Source: Galeruca laticollis (lineage: Eukaryota > Arthropoda > Insecta > Coleoptera > Chrysomelidae). From it: a stretch of 64,000 nucleotides of DNA. Made by a program: the position numbers and the translations under genes. The notes beneath the pieces are model-generated. The model did no database searches and was not told the origin of the DNA. It was given only the letters and a program-made list of their open reading frames with translations. Below, piece by piece: positions 1 through 11,457 of this stretch. The stretch spans positions 223,774,517 through 223,838,516 of the forward strand of contig OY998175.1 in NCBI GenBank assembly GCA_963921935.1, written 5' to 3'. Within the stretch, counting starts at the first letter, position 1. The number at the start of each line of letters is the position of its first letter.

Positions 1-1085
1 TTTTATTTATCGTAGCGAAATTTCACTAGAAATGGGACTTCAATGAGACAAAATCATACGCTCCGGGCCCGTGTTACTCGGTACAAATAGATCTCGGTTT
101 AACCCTCTGTTTATTTTCCATCTACGAGGTGCAAGCGAATTATGTGGCGTAAAACAATAATCAAATGAATAGTGCCTAACTCATGTCGGTTATATGCACC
201 CTAAAGAAAGTGAAATGTTCCTACAATTTTGGAGAAAACCTTACTCTGTCATCACACACGATAAACTCATATCTTATATAACGAGCGGTGTCCAAATTGT
301 GAGGCTGGACCTGCAGTACCTAATTGAAACCTGCCAACTTGTCAAATCCCCGAGAAAGAATAAATAATAAAATAAATATACTGTTATAGCTTCTACCTAT
401 GTATATAGTTATGTTATAAATACCAAGTTTAGAACCAACTTACAATAATAAAAACGAATAAATTTTCCCTCAGAAAAAAAACTTGAATCTCAACTTGTTT
501 AAAAACTTACCGCGTTGAAAAACTACCTTTCTCCGCGGGTAACGCGAGTAACCGGTATCGAGCTATGTTGAACTTCGAGTAGAGGGCGAGTTTTCCCGTT
601 TTATGTTACCGACAGGGGACAGTGTTCACCGTCAAGGATATCTAAGTATCCCTATTACACCCTGACACAACGGAGAAAAACTTCTTTCTCTGAAGCCGCT
701 AACACCAAGAAAACTGATACCCGTTACCGTGACAGGAAAAGGATTTTCCCCTTCGCGTTTTTCGCCCCGACACTGTCTGTCGCGCTCACTGCTCTGTACT
801 TGGTTTTTACTATCCCCCCGAATTGGGTATGGTTTTTTTTGTTGAATTGCCAAAATCCATTTTTTGTTTTGAAGCGGCCTCGATTTTCCGTTATTAACTA
901 GTTGTATACGAAACAATTATTTAATTTTGACCTAGTAAAATGTTTTATTTGTTTCAAAGCTGTTATGGTTCTGTATCGTTTTTCCAAACAAAAAGTGGGT
1001 CGCAATCCACTTTTTAATTATATTTGAAATAAACATGATTTACCGTGTGTTCTGACAGGTACTAATTTAAATTTTTTTATTTGGT
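1..1085. other. No recognisable gene
   Basis: I see no convincing coding region here. An open frame on the minus strand at 632-916 encodes a basic, low-complexity peptide without a motif I recognise and is probably chance. The stretch around 520-800 is less AT-rich than its surroundings and has several CG dinucleotides, so it could be a remnant of a promoter or LTR, but nothing fixes that. Confidence 0.4.
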
Positions 1086-1108
1086 ATTCGCGTTTATTAC
1101 AAATCGCA

Positions 1109-1648
1109 ATGTGCGCATTCCTGGATATATCTGTGGTCTTTGATAACACAACTCATGTGTCTGTCAAAGAAGCACTAAAAAGGCGAGGAGAAAATGAAAC
1201 CATTATAAAATGGATGCATGAGTTGTTGACTACGAGGATAGCTGGGACAGGGGTGGGGAATCAAACCACCTCAGGTGAAGCCATTCGGGGGACACCTCGA
1301 GGGGAAGTGATATCTCCCCTTCTATGGAGCCTCGTAGTAGATGAGTTGCTCTACAGGCTAACGGAGTTTGGCTTCGAATGTATGGGCTATGCTGATGACA
1401 TAGTTCTAATAGTCAGAGGCAAGTTCGAGAGCACCTTGTGTGATTTATTACAAAAGGGCCTCAGAATCATTGTGCAATGGTGCTTGTCAGTGGGGCTAAA
1501 CATTAACGCGAACAAGACCATAGTAATTCCATTTAATCGGAAAAGAACACTTCCAGCCATGAAACCCATACCCTTAAACGGGGAAATCATTGAATGGAAA
1601 TCTGAAGTTAAATATTTAGGGATAACCCTAGACAGTAAGCTTCTGTAG
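1109..1648 (+). pseudogene. Non-LTR reverse transcriptase fragment
   Basis: About 180 codons from the RT fingers/palm region survive in one frame. Visible landmarks are a first catalytic Asp region (AFLDIS..FDNTTH), the RGTPRGEVISPLLW segment corresponding to the usual RG-P-QGGVLSPLLW motif (QG changed to RG), the intact catalytic box GYADDIVLI, and the downstream K-YLGITLD motif. The frame ends in a stop just after KYLGITLDSKLL, where related proteins continue with a Trp, so the stop is probably an inactivating change. The start at the first Met is only the first one available after truncation, not a genuine initiation site. Enzymatic role in the parent element: copying its RNA into the target site. 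Confidence 0.85.
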
Positions 1649-1679
1649 AATAAGCATGTTGAAATAACTTCTAGTAAAG

Positions 1680-2751
1680 CAATATGAGCTTTGATTCTTG
1701 TGAGACCAGCAATTACGTATGGGGCAATAGTTTGGCATAGAAAAGCAAGTCAGCACAGCACGAGGAAGACCATCGACAGAGTTCAAAGGCTTGTCTGTGT
1801 GTGTATCACTGGAGCTATGATAACGCGTACAACTAGGGCACTTGGAAATCATTGCAGATCTCACACCTCTACAGCTGGCGATAGAAAGATCCGCCTAAGA
1901 GGCAATTCTTAGAATATCTAAGGAAGGTTCAGGCAATGAGAGTATTAAAAATCAGGAAGCCTGGTCCTCTCTAACAAAATATGATAATTAAGAAAGTAAG
2001 TATCGAAAAAAATTTCACTACGATGCTAAATAAGAGGAGAGACTGGGAAAAGGAATACACCACCCAAACTCTCACAGAGAACACCATTAAATGGTATACG
2101 GCTGGTTCAAAAACCACCACTGGAGCAGGCGCTGTAGTATTTGGGCCTGGCACCAAATACTCATTATCGTTTGGCTCCTTCCCGAGTGTGAAACTATCAG
2201 AAATGTTACATATCGATCCATTCTGATAGTCAAGCAGCTATCAAAGCATTGACCTCCCATGTCGTTGACTCAAAGTTGGCATGGGAGTGCCAAAGAAAAC
2301 TTGATGAATTAGGCAAGAATAACAGGGTCTCTTTAGTCTGGGTTCCTGGCCACTAGGGAATCACGGGAAATGTAGAGGCCAATACACTTGGTAGGAAAGG
2401 AGTACAAACGCCCTTCATTGGCTCGGAGCCTTTCTGTGTTGTAGGAAAATGCTCCTATAAGAAATAGCTTTGGGAGAAAGAGGAAACCGAAAGAGAAGCA
2501 TTCTGGCGACGCTTTCCTGGGCTGGAAGATTCCAAAAAGTTCCTGTGGAACTTTGACACTGCTAGATGCAAAAAATATTTCTCACGGCCTTTCTCTCAGG
2601 ACACTGTCTCCTTAGCAAGCACCTAATGAGAATAGGTCTAGCAGAATTTGACGAATGTAGATTCTGTTGGGAAGAGGATGAAACTCCGGATCACCTAGTT
2701 CTAGAATGCCTCGCTATTGCAAGCCAACGCAAGAAATCCTTCGGGCAGTAA
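1680..2751 (+). pseudogene. Non-LTR RNase H and C-terminal zinc region
   Basis: Downstream of the RT, the same element continues through several frames. A TYGAIVW motif near 1715 and the RLVCVCITGA motif near 1790 are standard post-RT signatures. RNase H follows: WYTAGSKTTTGAGAVV at about 2090 (first acidic position D changed, usually YTDGSK), HSDSQAAIKAL at about 2225-2260, and LVWVPGH followed by an in-frame stop at about 2335. At 2566-2751 the terminal segment shows SGHCLLSKHL and C-RFCWEEDETPDHLVLECLA, the usual Cys-Cys-His-Cys finger. At least three frameshifts and two stops are needed to read it, so it is dead. Confidence 0.75.
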
Positions 2752-2944
2752 ACTTGTAAGAGTGAGGATCTAACCTAGTTGAAGACGTCCCAAATACTGG
2801 AGTTCTTTAGAACCATGAAACTGGAAGGCGAGCTGTAGTAGTAGCGGGAACAGATCTGATAGGGGGGGGCACAATGAACCTTAGGTTTCAGTGCATTGTA
2901 ACCCCGTTAAAATCTAATGTAAAATCATTCACAGGATACGGTTA

Positions 2945-3564
2945 AGAATGAATGGACCAAGGGGTCAAAAATATGTATGCCAACAATGCCTGCAAATTAC
3001 GGTTCCAGACTTATTATTGTGCATTGCGGTGGCAATGAAGGATGGGTTCCAAATGCCTTCAAAATATGTGAAAAATAAATGGAAGGATGCAACGTTGACT
3101 ATCATAAGAACATGGTTTGAATTCACACTGATCCCAAACTTAGAGCCAAATAGTGTTGTAGTTCTTGACAATCATTTACGACAGCTGAATAGAATACAAA
3201 ATAAAAGCTACAACTAGACCGAACTACAACATTTTTTAATGGAGAATAATTTGTAATTTAAAGATTCTTATACAAAACAACAAACTGATTGAAGTTTTAC
3301 AGACAAAGAAATTCAAGAAATTATACGCCCTAGAGAATATTGTTGAAAAACATGAACACTCGATAGTGAGACTTCCTCCTCATTTTTGTATTTTCAATCC
3401 CATCGAGTTGATTTAGGTACACTTGAAACAGAAATTAAAAAAGTGATTAAAACTGAAGATGAGTATAAGAATATTGCGCAAGTCCATTTTAATGGAGGAA
3501 ATAAATTTATTATTGATTTACAAGACGATAGTGATAGTGAAACAGATGAATGGGAGAATGATTA
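2945..3564 (+). pseudogene. IS630/Tc1-like DDE transposase remnant
   Basis: C-terminal half of a DDE transposase. In one frame GSRLIIVHCGGNEGWVPNAF is seen from about 2995; after a frameshift the text continues at about 3115 with LIPNLEPNSVVVLDN, the segment carrying the second catalytic Asp; a further shifted frame holds an SHRVDLG-like stretch where NPIE would be expected, and the end reads DDSDSETDEWEND before a stop. This order (IVH-GG--G-VPNA, LIPNL-PNSVVV-DN, acidic tail) is typical of the Tc1-related transposases seen in aphids and beetles. The 5' half is missing: the non-LTR element ends immediately upstream and may have inserted in it or replaced it. No terminal repeats were found. 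Confidence 0.7.
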
Positions 3565-3964
3565 ATAGAATTTTTGGAAGATGAAAATTAACTAAGTTTA
3601 ATATATTGTTCATGTTACTTATATAGTAGTGAAAAACAGGAGTTAGACATACTATTTATTTTTAAAGAATTTATTGTTTTATTCATTGTTATAAAATTTC
3701 CTTTTCTTGTTATTTTTTCATAGAATTTGGTTTTTCTTCATGAAAAATCGAATGGGATACAAAAAGGCCTAAGTTCACGTCTGGTATCCCGATTAAACCG
3801 AACGCCCTTTCAACAATTACGTAACATCAAATACAAAATAGGTATTGGTAAAAGTAAACAAAATATTAATAACTTTAGTCTTGCTCCGGAACATAACTTA
3901 ACGGGGATATACCATTACATTTCTACACTATATGTTTTGCGCCAACTATACCAATATTAAAACT
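3565..3964. other. No recognisable gene
   Basis: AT-rich sequence. A 77-codon open frame at 3727-3960 has no motif I recognise and is probably chance. Confidence 0.4.
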
Positions 3965-4340
3965 AGCACTTCACGATCCTCAGGTAATTAATCACGGTCT
4001 AAATCCTTGCCTATATCTACAAATCCAAAAAATTTGTTCTCATTCTATTTCACCATTTTCTACTAGACAATACATCCATAACCAAATTGGAAACTAACTG
4101 CCCTTTTGCATCTTTAGCCTTCATTTTTAAGGCAACTAAAGCTTCTTTTGTCCTGACGAACCATCAATAGAATTATACCATCTAGTTGGTGTTCCCAAAT
4201 GAGGTAAATACCTGTTAAAGATCTGCCTTACAAAGTTATAAGCCTCTTACGAGTAAAGAGCAAGAGCGAGTGCAAAACTTCTGAGGCTGGGGTTATTTCT
4301 TTGACGACTTGGTCCTTTAAACTTTTTTTCAAAAGTGTCC
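3965..4340 (-). pseudogene. P-element-like (THAP9-type) transposase remnant
   Basis: Read on the minus strand, fragments match the mid-part of P-type transposases. Near 4240-4310 there is a segment resembling the usual SLRSFALTLYFYS-KAYNYVR block, with LALALYS recognisable and intervening changes. It is followed by FNRYLPHLGTPTRWYNSIDG (about 4150-4210), which parallels the LPHP-TI-KWYSSIDGSPGF motif of THAP9/P transposases, and by NKFFGFVDIGKD near 4000-4035. Frameshifts and stops interrupt every segment. Only about 120 codons are recognisable, and no P-type terminal repeats were seen. The call is by motif memory; similarity searching with the three-frame translation would decide it. Confidence 0.6.
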
Positions 4341-5098
4341 AATGGTGGTTCTACTAAAGACGCCCAAAAATATCAACACAAGATTTATTTAAGACCAATA
4401 TTGCAATAAATAAGCACAAAATATGGCAAGGAAATTAAAAACAGCCTATATAGGTATAATGTTTTTGAAATCAAATATAAGCTGAATTCAATTAATATAA
4501 AATAAAACGACCTAGAGCTAGAAAAATTAAACAAACAAACCAGAAGGTTGACGAAAACAATTTGATCAAAAACAGACCGATGTTTGGATTATAAAACAAA
4601 TACAGACAAATTTTGCAACTTAGCATAGAGAAATTTATTGAAACTAACCTTCAATCATGAAAACAAAAAATTGAAATGACTAGGGCAAAATGAATTGGAT
4701 GTTTCGAATAACAAACCTCGTCCCAAATCATTAGAAATAAATAGAAGAAAATTTGGACGAAAGAGGCAGAGAAAATCAGAGAGTTTACAGGCACCGTGTG
4801 GCCTGGGACTCCATGTTTTCGACGGCCCGAGTGTGTACAGTGATTTATTTTTTTGTGATTGTGATATTTTGAAACGTTAGTTTTTGAATCTGACATTTTT
4901 TTCTTTTAAACTAAGAGCACATCGATATTGATTCAATTTGTGGTGACCGACGATCAATCCTGGCCATATACGTGCACTACTGAGACTTGAGACCCATACT
5001 ACCATAACTTGTAAAGAGTACGATTTGTAAATTGCTTATTTTTTTCTTGTGAACATAAGATTTTATTCAAGGGAGGGTTCTTTTTGGTTCTCTATGGT
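4341..5098. other. No recognisable gene
   Basis: AT-rich sequence without a coding or RNA feature I can support. Overlapping open frames on both strands around 4651-4896 are short and carry no known motif. Confidence 0.4.
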
Positions 5099-5278
5099 AT
5101 TATACAGAGATATTTATTTACGATAACCGACTATTTAGGTCATAATCAGGGGAAGATATTTTCAGACCATGAAATATGTTTCATTCGAAACCTGTTGTTA
5201 TTATAAATGTATTACACAGAGATATTTATTTACGATAACCGTCTATTTATGTTATAATCAGGGATAGATATTTTCAGT
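5099..5278. repeat. Short direct duplication, two copies
   Basis: A block of about 68 bp beginning with TACAGAGATATTTATTTACG at 5102 and ending in GATATTTTCAG recurs at about 5211-5278, starting 112 bp further on and with only a few differences. A separate 45-bp spacer lies between the copies. Confidence 0.8.
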
Positions 5279-5576
5279 TTAATTATACCTAAAATTACAT
5301 CCAGGTAGGATATAATTTGTTGATTTCGAACCTTATCGGGCAACGGAATTTTTTTACTCAGGCAGCAGAAAGGCCGGTATGGTAAAATCAGCTAATTGTG
5401 AATATTACGAAATTCCAATGTAACCGTTAGATAGGTCCATGTATTAAACATATTTTTTTAATTGCTAGTATAAAAATCCTGACCACTTGCTGTGACGAAT
5501 GAACTCCGTTGTTCTTACCGGACAATTATTACTATTATTATGTGAATGAAGTCAGCTGAGTGTACCAGAGAAAAAC

Positions 5577-6731
5577 AATTATCGAAAAGAAACCAAATTT
5601 TGTATTTTGGTACAAGAATTTATTATTAGCAGAGCGCTTTCGGTTCAATGATAAACCATCATCAGTGCCCCCTGTAAAAGTAAGAAAATTGATCTAACAT
5701 TCTCGATATAAAATAAAAGGTTAAGAAAGGCCAAAAGCCAAATAGATACAATTCACTCACATGGTCAGGGTGTACTCCAAATCCTCACAAATTAGAAGAT
5801 ACATAGAATGAATTAGAAATATAGTGCTTGAAACACAGTCACTATTTAATTAAAATAATAATAAAAAGCACTCACAACCCATTGTACAATGAATGAATCC
5901 CTAAAATAGGGGATAAAATATAACTCAATACACTATTTGTGAGGTGAGAATAACTGGAAATAGTTCAGGTTTTAAAGTGAAGTAAGAGCCACGAAAGAGA
6001 AGGCAAAATGAAAAACAACTTTAATGAAAAAGTGACTCACAATCAGACAAGAATAATCCCGCTTGCACACCACCCCACCCCGGAATCCCAATCAGGGAAG
6101 CGACCCTAGAGTCTCCAAAGGATAAAGAACTACTCCTCGAGCTGTTTCCTCCGACAAGCATTGTATTACATCCCTCCAGCAACAAACCGGCCGATCTCCT
6201 GGAAGAGGCCCCGAAGAGGAGAGGTGTAGAAGCACGAAACCTCCCGCCATGGAAGTTGGAAATGTAGCTCGAATTATGGTGTTGTGGTCACGTGTTGTAT
6301 TGGTCCCAACTGATCTGAACTATTGTCATCATTAAGTAGGATGTCAAATGTCAAACAGCTGACTCACAAATAATGTATTGAGTTATATTTTATCCCCTAT
6401 TTTAGGGATTCATTCATTGTACAATGGGTTGTGTGTGTGCTTTTTATTATTATTTTAATTAAATAGTGACTGTGTTTCAAGCACTATATTTTTAATTCAC
6501 TTTATGTATCTTCTAATTTGTGAGGATTTGGAGTACACCCTGACCATGTGATTGAATTGTATCTATTTGGCTTTTGGCCCTTCTTAACCTTTTATTTTAT
6601 ATCGAGAATGTGAGATCAATTTTCTTACTTTTACAGGGGGCACTGATGATGGTTTATCATTGAACAGAAAGCGCTCTGCTAATAATAAATTCTTGTACCA
6701 AAACACAAAATTTGGTTTCTTTCCGATAATT
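5577..6731. mobile_element. Fold-back element, 369-bp inverted arms
   Basis: The left arm (5577-5945) and right arm (6363-6731) are inverted copies with only scattered mismatches; for example CCCTATTTTAGGGATTCATT in the right arm matches its complement in the left. The central 417 bp is less AT-rich and not repeated elsewhere in the window. No transposase is encoded, so this is a non-autonomous fold-back or long-TIR MITE. The outermost bases pair as AATTATCG/CGATAATT. I could not find a clean target-site duplication. On either strand a transcript would form a 369-bp hairpin. Confidence 0.85.
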
Positions 6732-6796
6732 ATTATTATGTGGTACCCTATACCATAGGAATCAGGGTTAAGCTATTGTTTTGTTTATTTAGTTTG

Positions 6797-6800
<4 letters not shown>

Positions 6801-6882
<82 letters not shown>
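6801..6882. repeat. TA dinucleotide microsatellite
   Basis: An uninterrupted run of about 41 TA units, about 70 bp beyond the right arm of the fold-back element. Confidence 0.98.
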
Positions 6883-6884
<2 letters not shown>

Positions 6885-7162
6885 AATATCATACACTTTA
6901 AAGACACGATCCAGTACCTACGCTTCATTTCGGGGACAAGGTGGTCAGTTTGAGGACGTCCTCAAATTACTGTCCTCAAACTGTAGCATTCAATTTTTAA
7001 GCAGAAATGTTACAATTTGGGGACCTTTTCCACATTTATTTTGACACTCGTTCTTGCAGTCGCATAGATCTCTTGTCTTGTTTCTTAGTCTTAATTTTCG
7101 TGTTGGCTTTTACGAAAATAGTTCACAATGCGAACTACATAATTAAATTCGTGGTATGTAAG

Positions 7163-9079
7163 TTTTTAAGCTATTGCATTAGCTTCTATAGGGGGCTTGA
7201 GCGTGGAAACCGAATCCAGAAATTCTGTAACGAAAATAACCTGACACGATACGAGGCCTGTCCAGTAAATTTTAATACCCATATGCTTATACGAAAACTG
7301 TCCAATAAATTTTGATTGTTCTATGATGATACGAGGACTGTCCAATAAATTTTAATTTTTTTATACTTATACGAGGACTGCCCAATAGATGTTGATACTT
7401 TTATGACTATACAAGGACTGTCCAATAAATTTTGATTATTTTATGATTATACGAGGACTGTCCAATACATTTTGATTGTTTTAAACTTATACGAGGACTG
7501 TCCAATAAATTTTAATTCTTTTATACTTATACGAGGACTGCCCAATAAATGTTGATACTTTTATGACTATACGAAGAATGTCCAGTAAGTCTTGATTATT
7601 TTATGATGATACGAGGACTGTCCAATAAATTTTGTTTCTTCTATACTTATACGAGGACTGCCCCATAAACTTTAATACATTTATGATTATTTTATGCTGA
7701 TACGAGGACTGTCCAATAAGTTTTAATACCTATATACTTGTACGAGGACTGTCCAATGATTTTTGATTATTTTATGATGATACGAGGACTGTCAATAAAT
7801 TTTAATTCTTTTATACTTATACGAGGACTGCCCAATAAATTTTGATACTTTTATGACTATACGAGGACTGTCCAATAAGTTTTGATTATTTTATGATGAT
7901 ACGAGGACTGTCCAATAAATTTTAATTTTTTTATACTTATACGAGGACTGCCCAATAGATGTTGATACTTTTATGACTATACAAGGACTGTCCAATAAAT
8001 TTTGATTATTTTATGATTATACGAGGACTGTCCAATACATTTTGATTGTTTTAAACTTATACGAGGACTGTCCAATAAATTTTAATTCTTTTATACTTAT
8101 ACGAGGACTGCCCAATATAGTTGATACTTTTATGACTATACGAAGAATGTCCAGTAAGTCTTGATTATTTTATGATGATACGAGGACTGTCCAATAAATT
8201 TTGTTTCTTCTATACTTATACGAGGACTGCCCCATAAACTTTAATACATTTATGATTATTTTATGCTGATACGAGGACTGTCCAATAAGTTTTAATACCT
8301 ATATACTTGTACGAGGACTGTCCAATGATTTTTGAATATTTTATGATGATACGAGGACTGTCAATAAATTTTAATTCTTTTATACTTATACGAGGACTGC
8401 CCAATAAATTTTGATACTTTTATGACTATACGAGGACTGTCCAATACGTTTTGATTATTTTATGCTTTTACGAGGATTGTCGAATACGTTCTGATTGTTT
8501 TATACTTATACGAGGACTGCAAAATAAATTTTGATACTCTTATGATTATACGAGTGCTGTCCAATAAGTATTGATTATTTTATGCTGATACGAGGACTGC
8601 TCAATAAATTTTAATACTGATATGATTAAACGAGGACTGCCCAATACATGTTGATTCTTTCATACTTATACGAGGAGTGTCCAATAAATTTCGATTATTT
8701 CATACCTATACGAGGTCAGCCCAATACATCTTGATACTTTTATGATTATACGAGGACTGTCCAATAAGTTTTGATGAATTATGCTGATTCGAGGACTGTC
8801 CAATGAATTTTGATTATTAATACTTATACAAGGACTGCCCAACAAGTTTTGATTATTTGATGCTGATACCAGGACTGTCCAATGAATTTTGATACTTTTC
8901 TGATTATACGAGGACTATCCAATAAGTTTTGATTATTTTATGCTGATACGAGGAATGTGAAAGTGAAATTCCTAATGCTAAAAAAAAGCTCAAAATAAAA
9001 AGAAATTGTGATCGTCAAAGTGTAAAACTCTATGCATTAGCTTTACCGCGGCAGTCTCCAAGTGCCACACGTCTTTTTT
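7163..9079. repeat. Minisatellite module 1 (40-bp units)
   Basis: A unique left flank (7163-7250) leads into a tandem array of about 40-bp units built on TACGAGGACTGTCCAATAAA followed by an AT-rich half, then a right flank at 8957-9079 containing TTTACCGCGGCAGTCTCC. Units alternate between CTGTCC and CTGCCC forms. Within the array a block of about 570 bp (14 units) is itself duplicated: 7331-7900 recurs at 7901 to about 8440 with the same unit variants in the same order, so the array has a higher-order structure. An open frame at 7007-7315 runs into the array and is not supported as a gene. Confidence 0.95.
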
Positions 9080-10230
9080 AAGCTATTGCATTAGCTTCTA
9101 TCGCATGTCTTGAGCGTGGAATCCGAATCCAGAAATTCCGTAACGAAAATAGCCTGACACGATACGAGGACTGTCCAGTAAATTTTAATACCCATATGCT
9201 TATACGAGGACTGTCCAATAAATTTTAATTGTTTTATACTTATACGAGCACTGCTCAGTAAATGTTGATACTTTTATGACTATACAAGGACTGTCCAATG
9301 AATTTTAATTCTTTGATACTTATGCGAGGACTGCCCAATAAATGTTGATACTTTTATGACTATACGAAGAATTTCCAATCAGTCTTGATTATTTTATGAT
9401 GATACGAGGACTGTCCAATAAATTTTGATTCTTTTATACTTATACGAGGACTGCCCAATAAATTTTAATACTTTTATGATTATTTTATGCTAATACGAGG
9501 ACTGTCTAATAAGTTTTATTACCTATATACTAGTACGAGGACTGTCCAATAATTTTTGTTAATATTATGATGATACGAGGACTGTCAATAAATTTTAAAT
9601 CTTTCATACTTGTACGAGGACTGCCCAATAAATTTTGATACTTTTATGACTATACGAGGACTGTCCAATAAGTTTTAGATTATTTTATGCTTATACGAGG
9701 ACTGTCAATAAATTTTAATTCTTTTATACTTATACGAGGACTGCCCAATAAATGTTGATACTTTTATGACTATACGAAGAATGTCCAATAAGTTTTGATT
9801 ATTTTATGCTTATACGAGGATTGTCGAAAACGTTTTGATTGTTTTATACTTATACGAGGACTGCACAATAAATATTGATACTTTTGATTATATGAGGGCT
9901 GTCCAATAAGTTTTGATCATATTATGCTGATACGAGGACTGTTCAATAAATTTTGATTTTTATAATTATACAAGGACTGCCCAATAAGTTTTGATTATTT
10001 TATGCTGATAACAGGACTGTCCAATAAATTTTGATACTTGTATGATTATAGGAGGACTGTCCAATAAGTTTCGATTTTTTTATGCTGGTACGAGGACTGT
10101 GAAAGTGAAACTTGTAATGCTAAAAAAGAGCTAGAAAGAATAAAAAGAAAAAGAAATTGTGAACTTCAAAGTGTAAACTCTATGCAATAGCTTTACCGCG
10201 GCAGTCTCAGAGTGCCACACGTCTTTTGTT
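9080..10230. repeat. Minisatellite module 2 (40-bp units)
   Basis: A second complete copy of the module: its left flank (9080-9168) matches 7168-7255 of module 1 (offset 1912), the array uses the same 40-bp unit, and its right flank (10,099-10,230) matches 8957-9079. It starts where module 1 ends, so flank-array-flank has been duplicated as one block, with fewer units in this copy. Confidence 0.93.
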
Positions 10231-10678
10231 ATAGACAGGATATAGTCACAAAGCTGCCATAAGGGCATTAGAATGTTTCGCAGTTATTAATGATCGGATT
10301 TTCATCGGACAAACGCCATTGTGATAGGTAATATTAGAGCATTTTGTTATGAACAGGATGTAGTCACATAGATGCCGTAAGGGCGTTAGAAAGTATCTCA
10401 GTTATTAATAATCGGATTTTCATCGAACAAACGCCATTGTGATAAGTAATATTAGAGCATTTTGTTATAAACAGGATGTAGTCACAAAGATGCCATAGGG
10501 GCGTTAGAATGTATCTCAGTTATTGATCATCGGACAAACGCAGTTACGATAGGTAATATTAGAGCACCTTTTTTATAAACAGGATATAGTCACAAAGATG
10601 CCATAAGAGCGTTAGAATGTATGTCAGTTATTAGTGATCGGATTTTCATAGGACAAACGCCATTGTGATCGGTAATAT
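10224..10678. repeat. Four tandem 118-bp repeats
   Basis: Four head-to-tail copies starting near 10,224, 10,342, 10,460 and 10,569. Each contains ACAGGATRTAGTCACAAAG near its start and CGGATTTTCATCGGACAAACG near its end. The first two are 118 bp; the third has lost about 10 bp. They follow the minisatellite modules directly and are a different sequence. Confidence 0.93.
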
Positions 10679-11457
10679 AGAAAGTTTTACACGGATGTAT
10701 GGAAGAATATCCTTTTTACCCAAAAAGGTTTACTCAAATTAAAAACATTACCATGCAGAAGATAAAAGATCGTATTAAATTCAGATAATGCCAACGCTTA
10801 GAACAAGTTGCCGAAAGAACATAAATGGTGATTGCCGCTATAAAGGAAGTTAAATATAGGGAGAGACTTCGTAACACATTAAATGTTGAAAATTCGGAAA
10901 TCTTCTATTGATCGAACTATTGGTTGGAAAAATAATTTGCAGAAATGGACCTAAGTTATAGAATTAAGATAAAAATAGATAAAATTAAACATATGCCTAA
11001 GAGAAAAATGGAAAGAGTTGTATTTTGTGTGTAATAATTGTTTGTATTATACTCAACATGATATTATTGTAAATAAAAACGATTTAAAAAAATAGTGTTT
11101 TGTTACTGTTTTGTATATGCCTACCAGTGTTGTTCTATTCCTATTTCCGAAAGATATGGGTTAAGGGAGGTAGTGCGTCACTTAACACATGACAGAAGAC
11201 AGACACCACAGGGTTAGCAGACAGTCACACACCACAGAACAGAAGTTTTCTTAGGGTTGAGGCAGGGAGGCAATTAAAACTGCATGCAGAGAGAATGTAA
11301 TTTATAACCTTCTTCTTTACGTCGAATTCTTTTGGTAAATTTATTTGTAGTCCCGTCAATTTTCTTGTATTGCTGTTGCCCCAATAAACATATTGTTAAA
11401 AACTAGACAACAGCTGTTCTGTAGACTCACGGTCAACTTTGTCCATATTTTTGCAAT
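10679..11457. other. No recognisable gene
   Basis: AT-rich flank of the repeat block. Nothing identifiable as coding or RNA. Confidence 0.4.

Larger units (their letters stand above)
1095..2935 (+). mobile_element. 5'-truncated non-LTR retrotransposon with RNase H
   Basis: A degenerate LINE-type element read on the plus strand. Recognisable in order are a reverse transcriptase palm, a post-RT segment, an RNase H domain and a C-terminal Cys-rich segment. The endonuclease and the 5' half are absent, as expected for incomplete target-primed reverse transcription. The tail around 2860-2915 (a G-run followed by a conserved CATTGTAACCCCGTTAAAAT motif) recurs in inverted form near 27,480-27,515, so this is one family with at least two copies in the window. 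The element is followed directly by a transposase remnant. The RNase H suggests the I/LOA/R1 part of the LINE tree rather than plain Jockey; the exact clade is not settled by eye. Confidence 0.8.

Noticed and set aside
632..916. 94-codon minus-strand frame
   Set aside because: Low-complexity basic peptide with no motif, no promoter or splice signal.
7007..7315. 102-codon frame with hydrophobic stretch
   Set aside because: It runs into the minisatellite, and the hydrophobic part comes from T-rich DNA.
7163..10230. CRISPR-like array
   Set aside because: Units are 40-bp tandem copies without unique spacers, the context is eukaryotic, and the variable half is a degenerate repeat.
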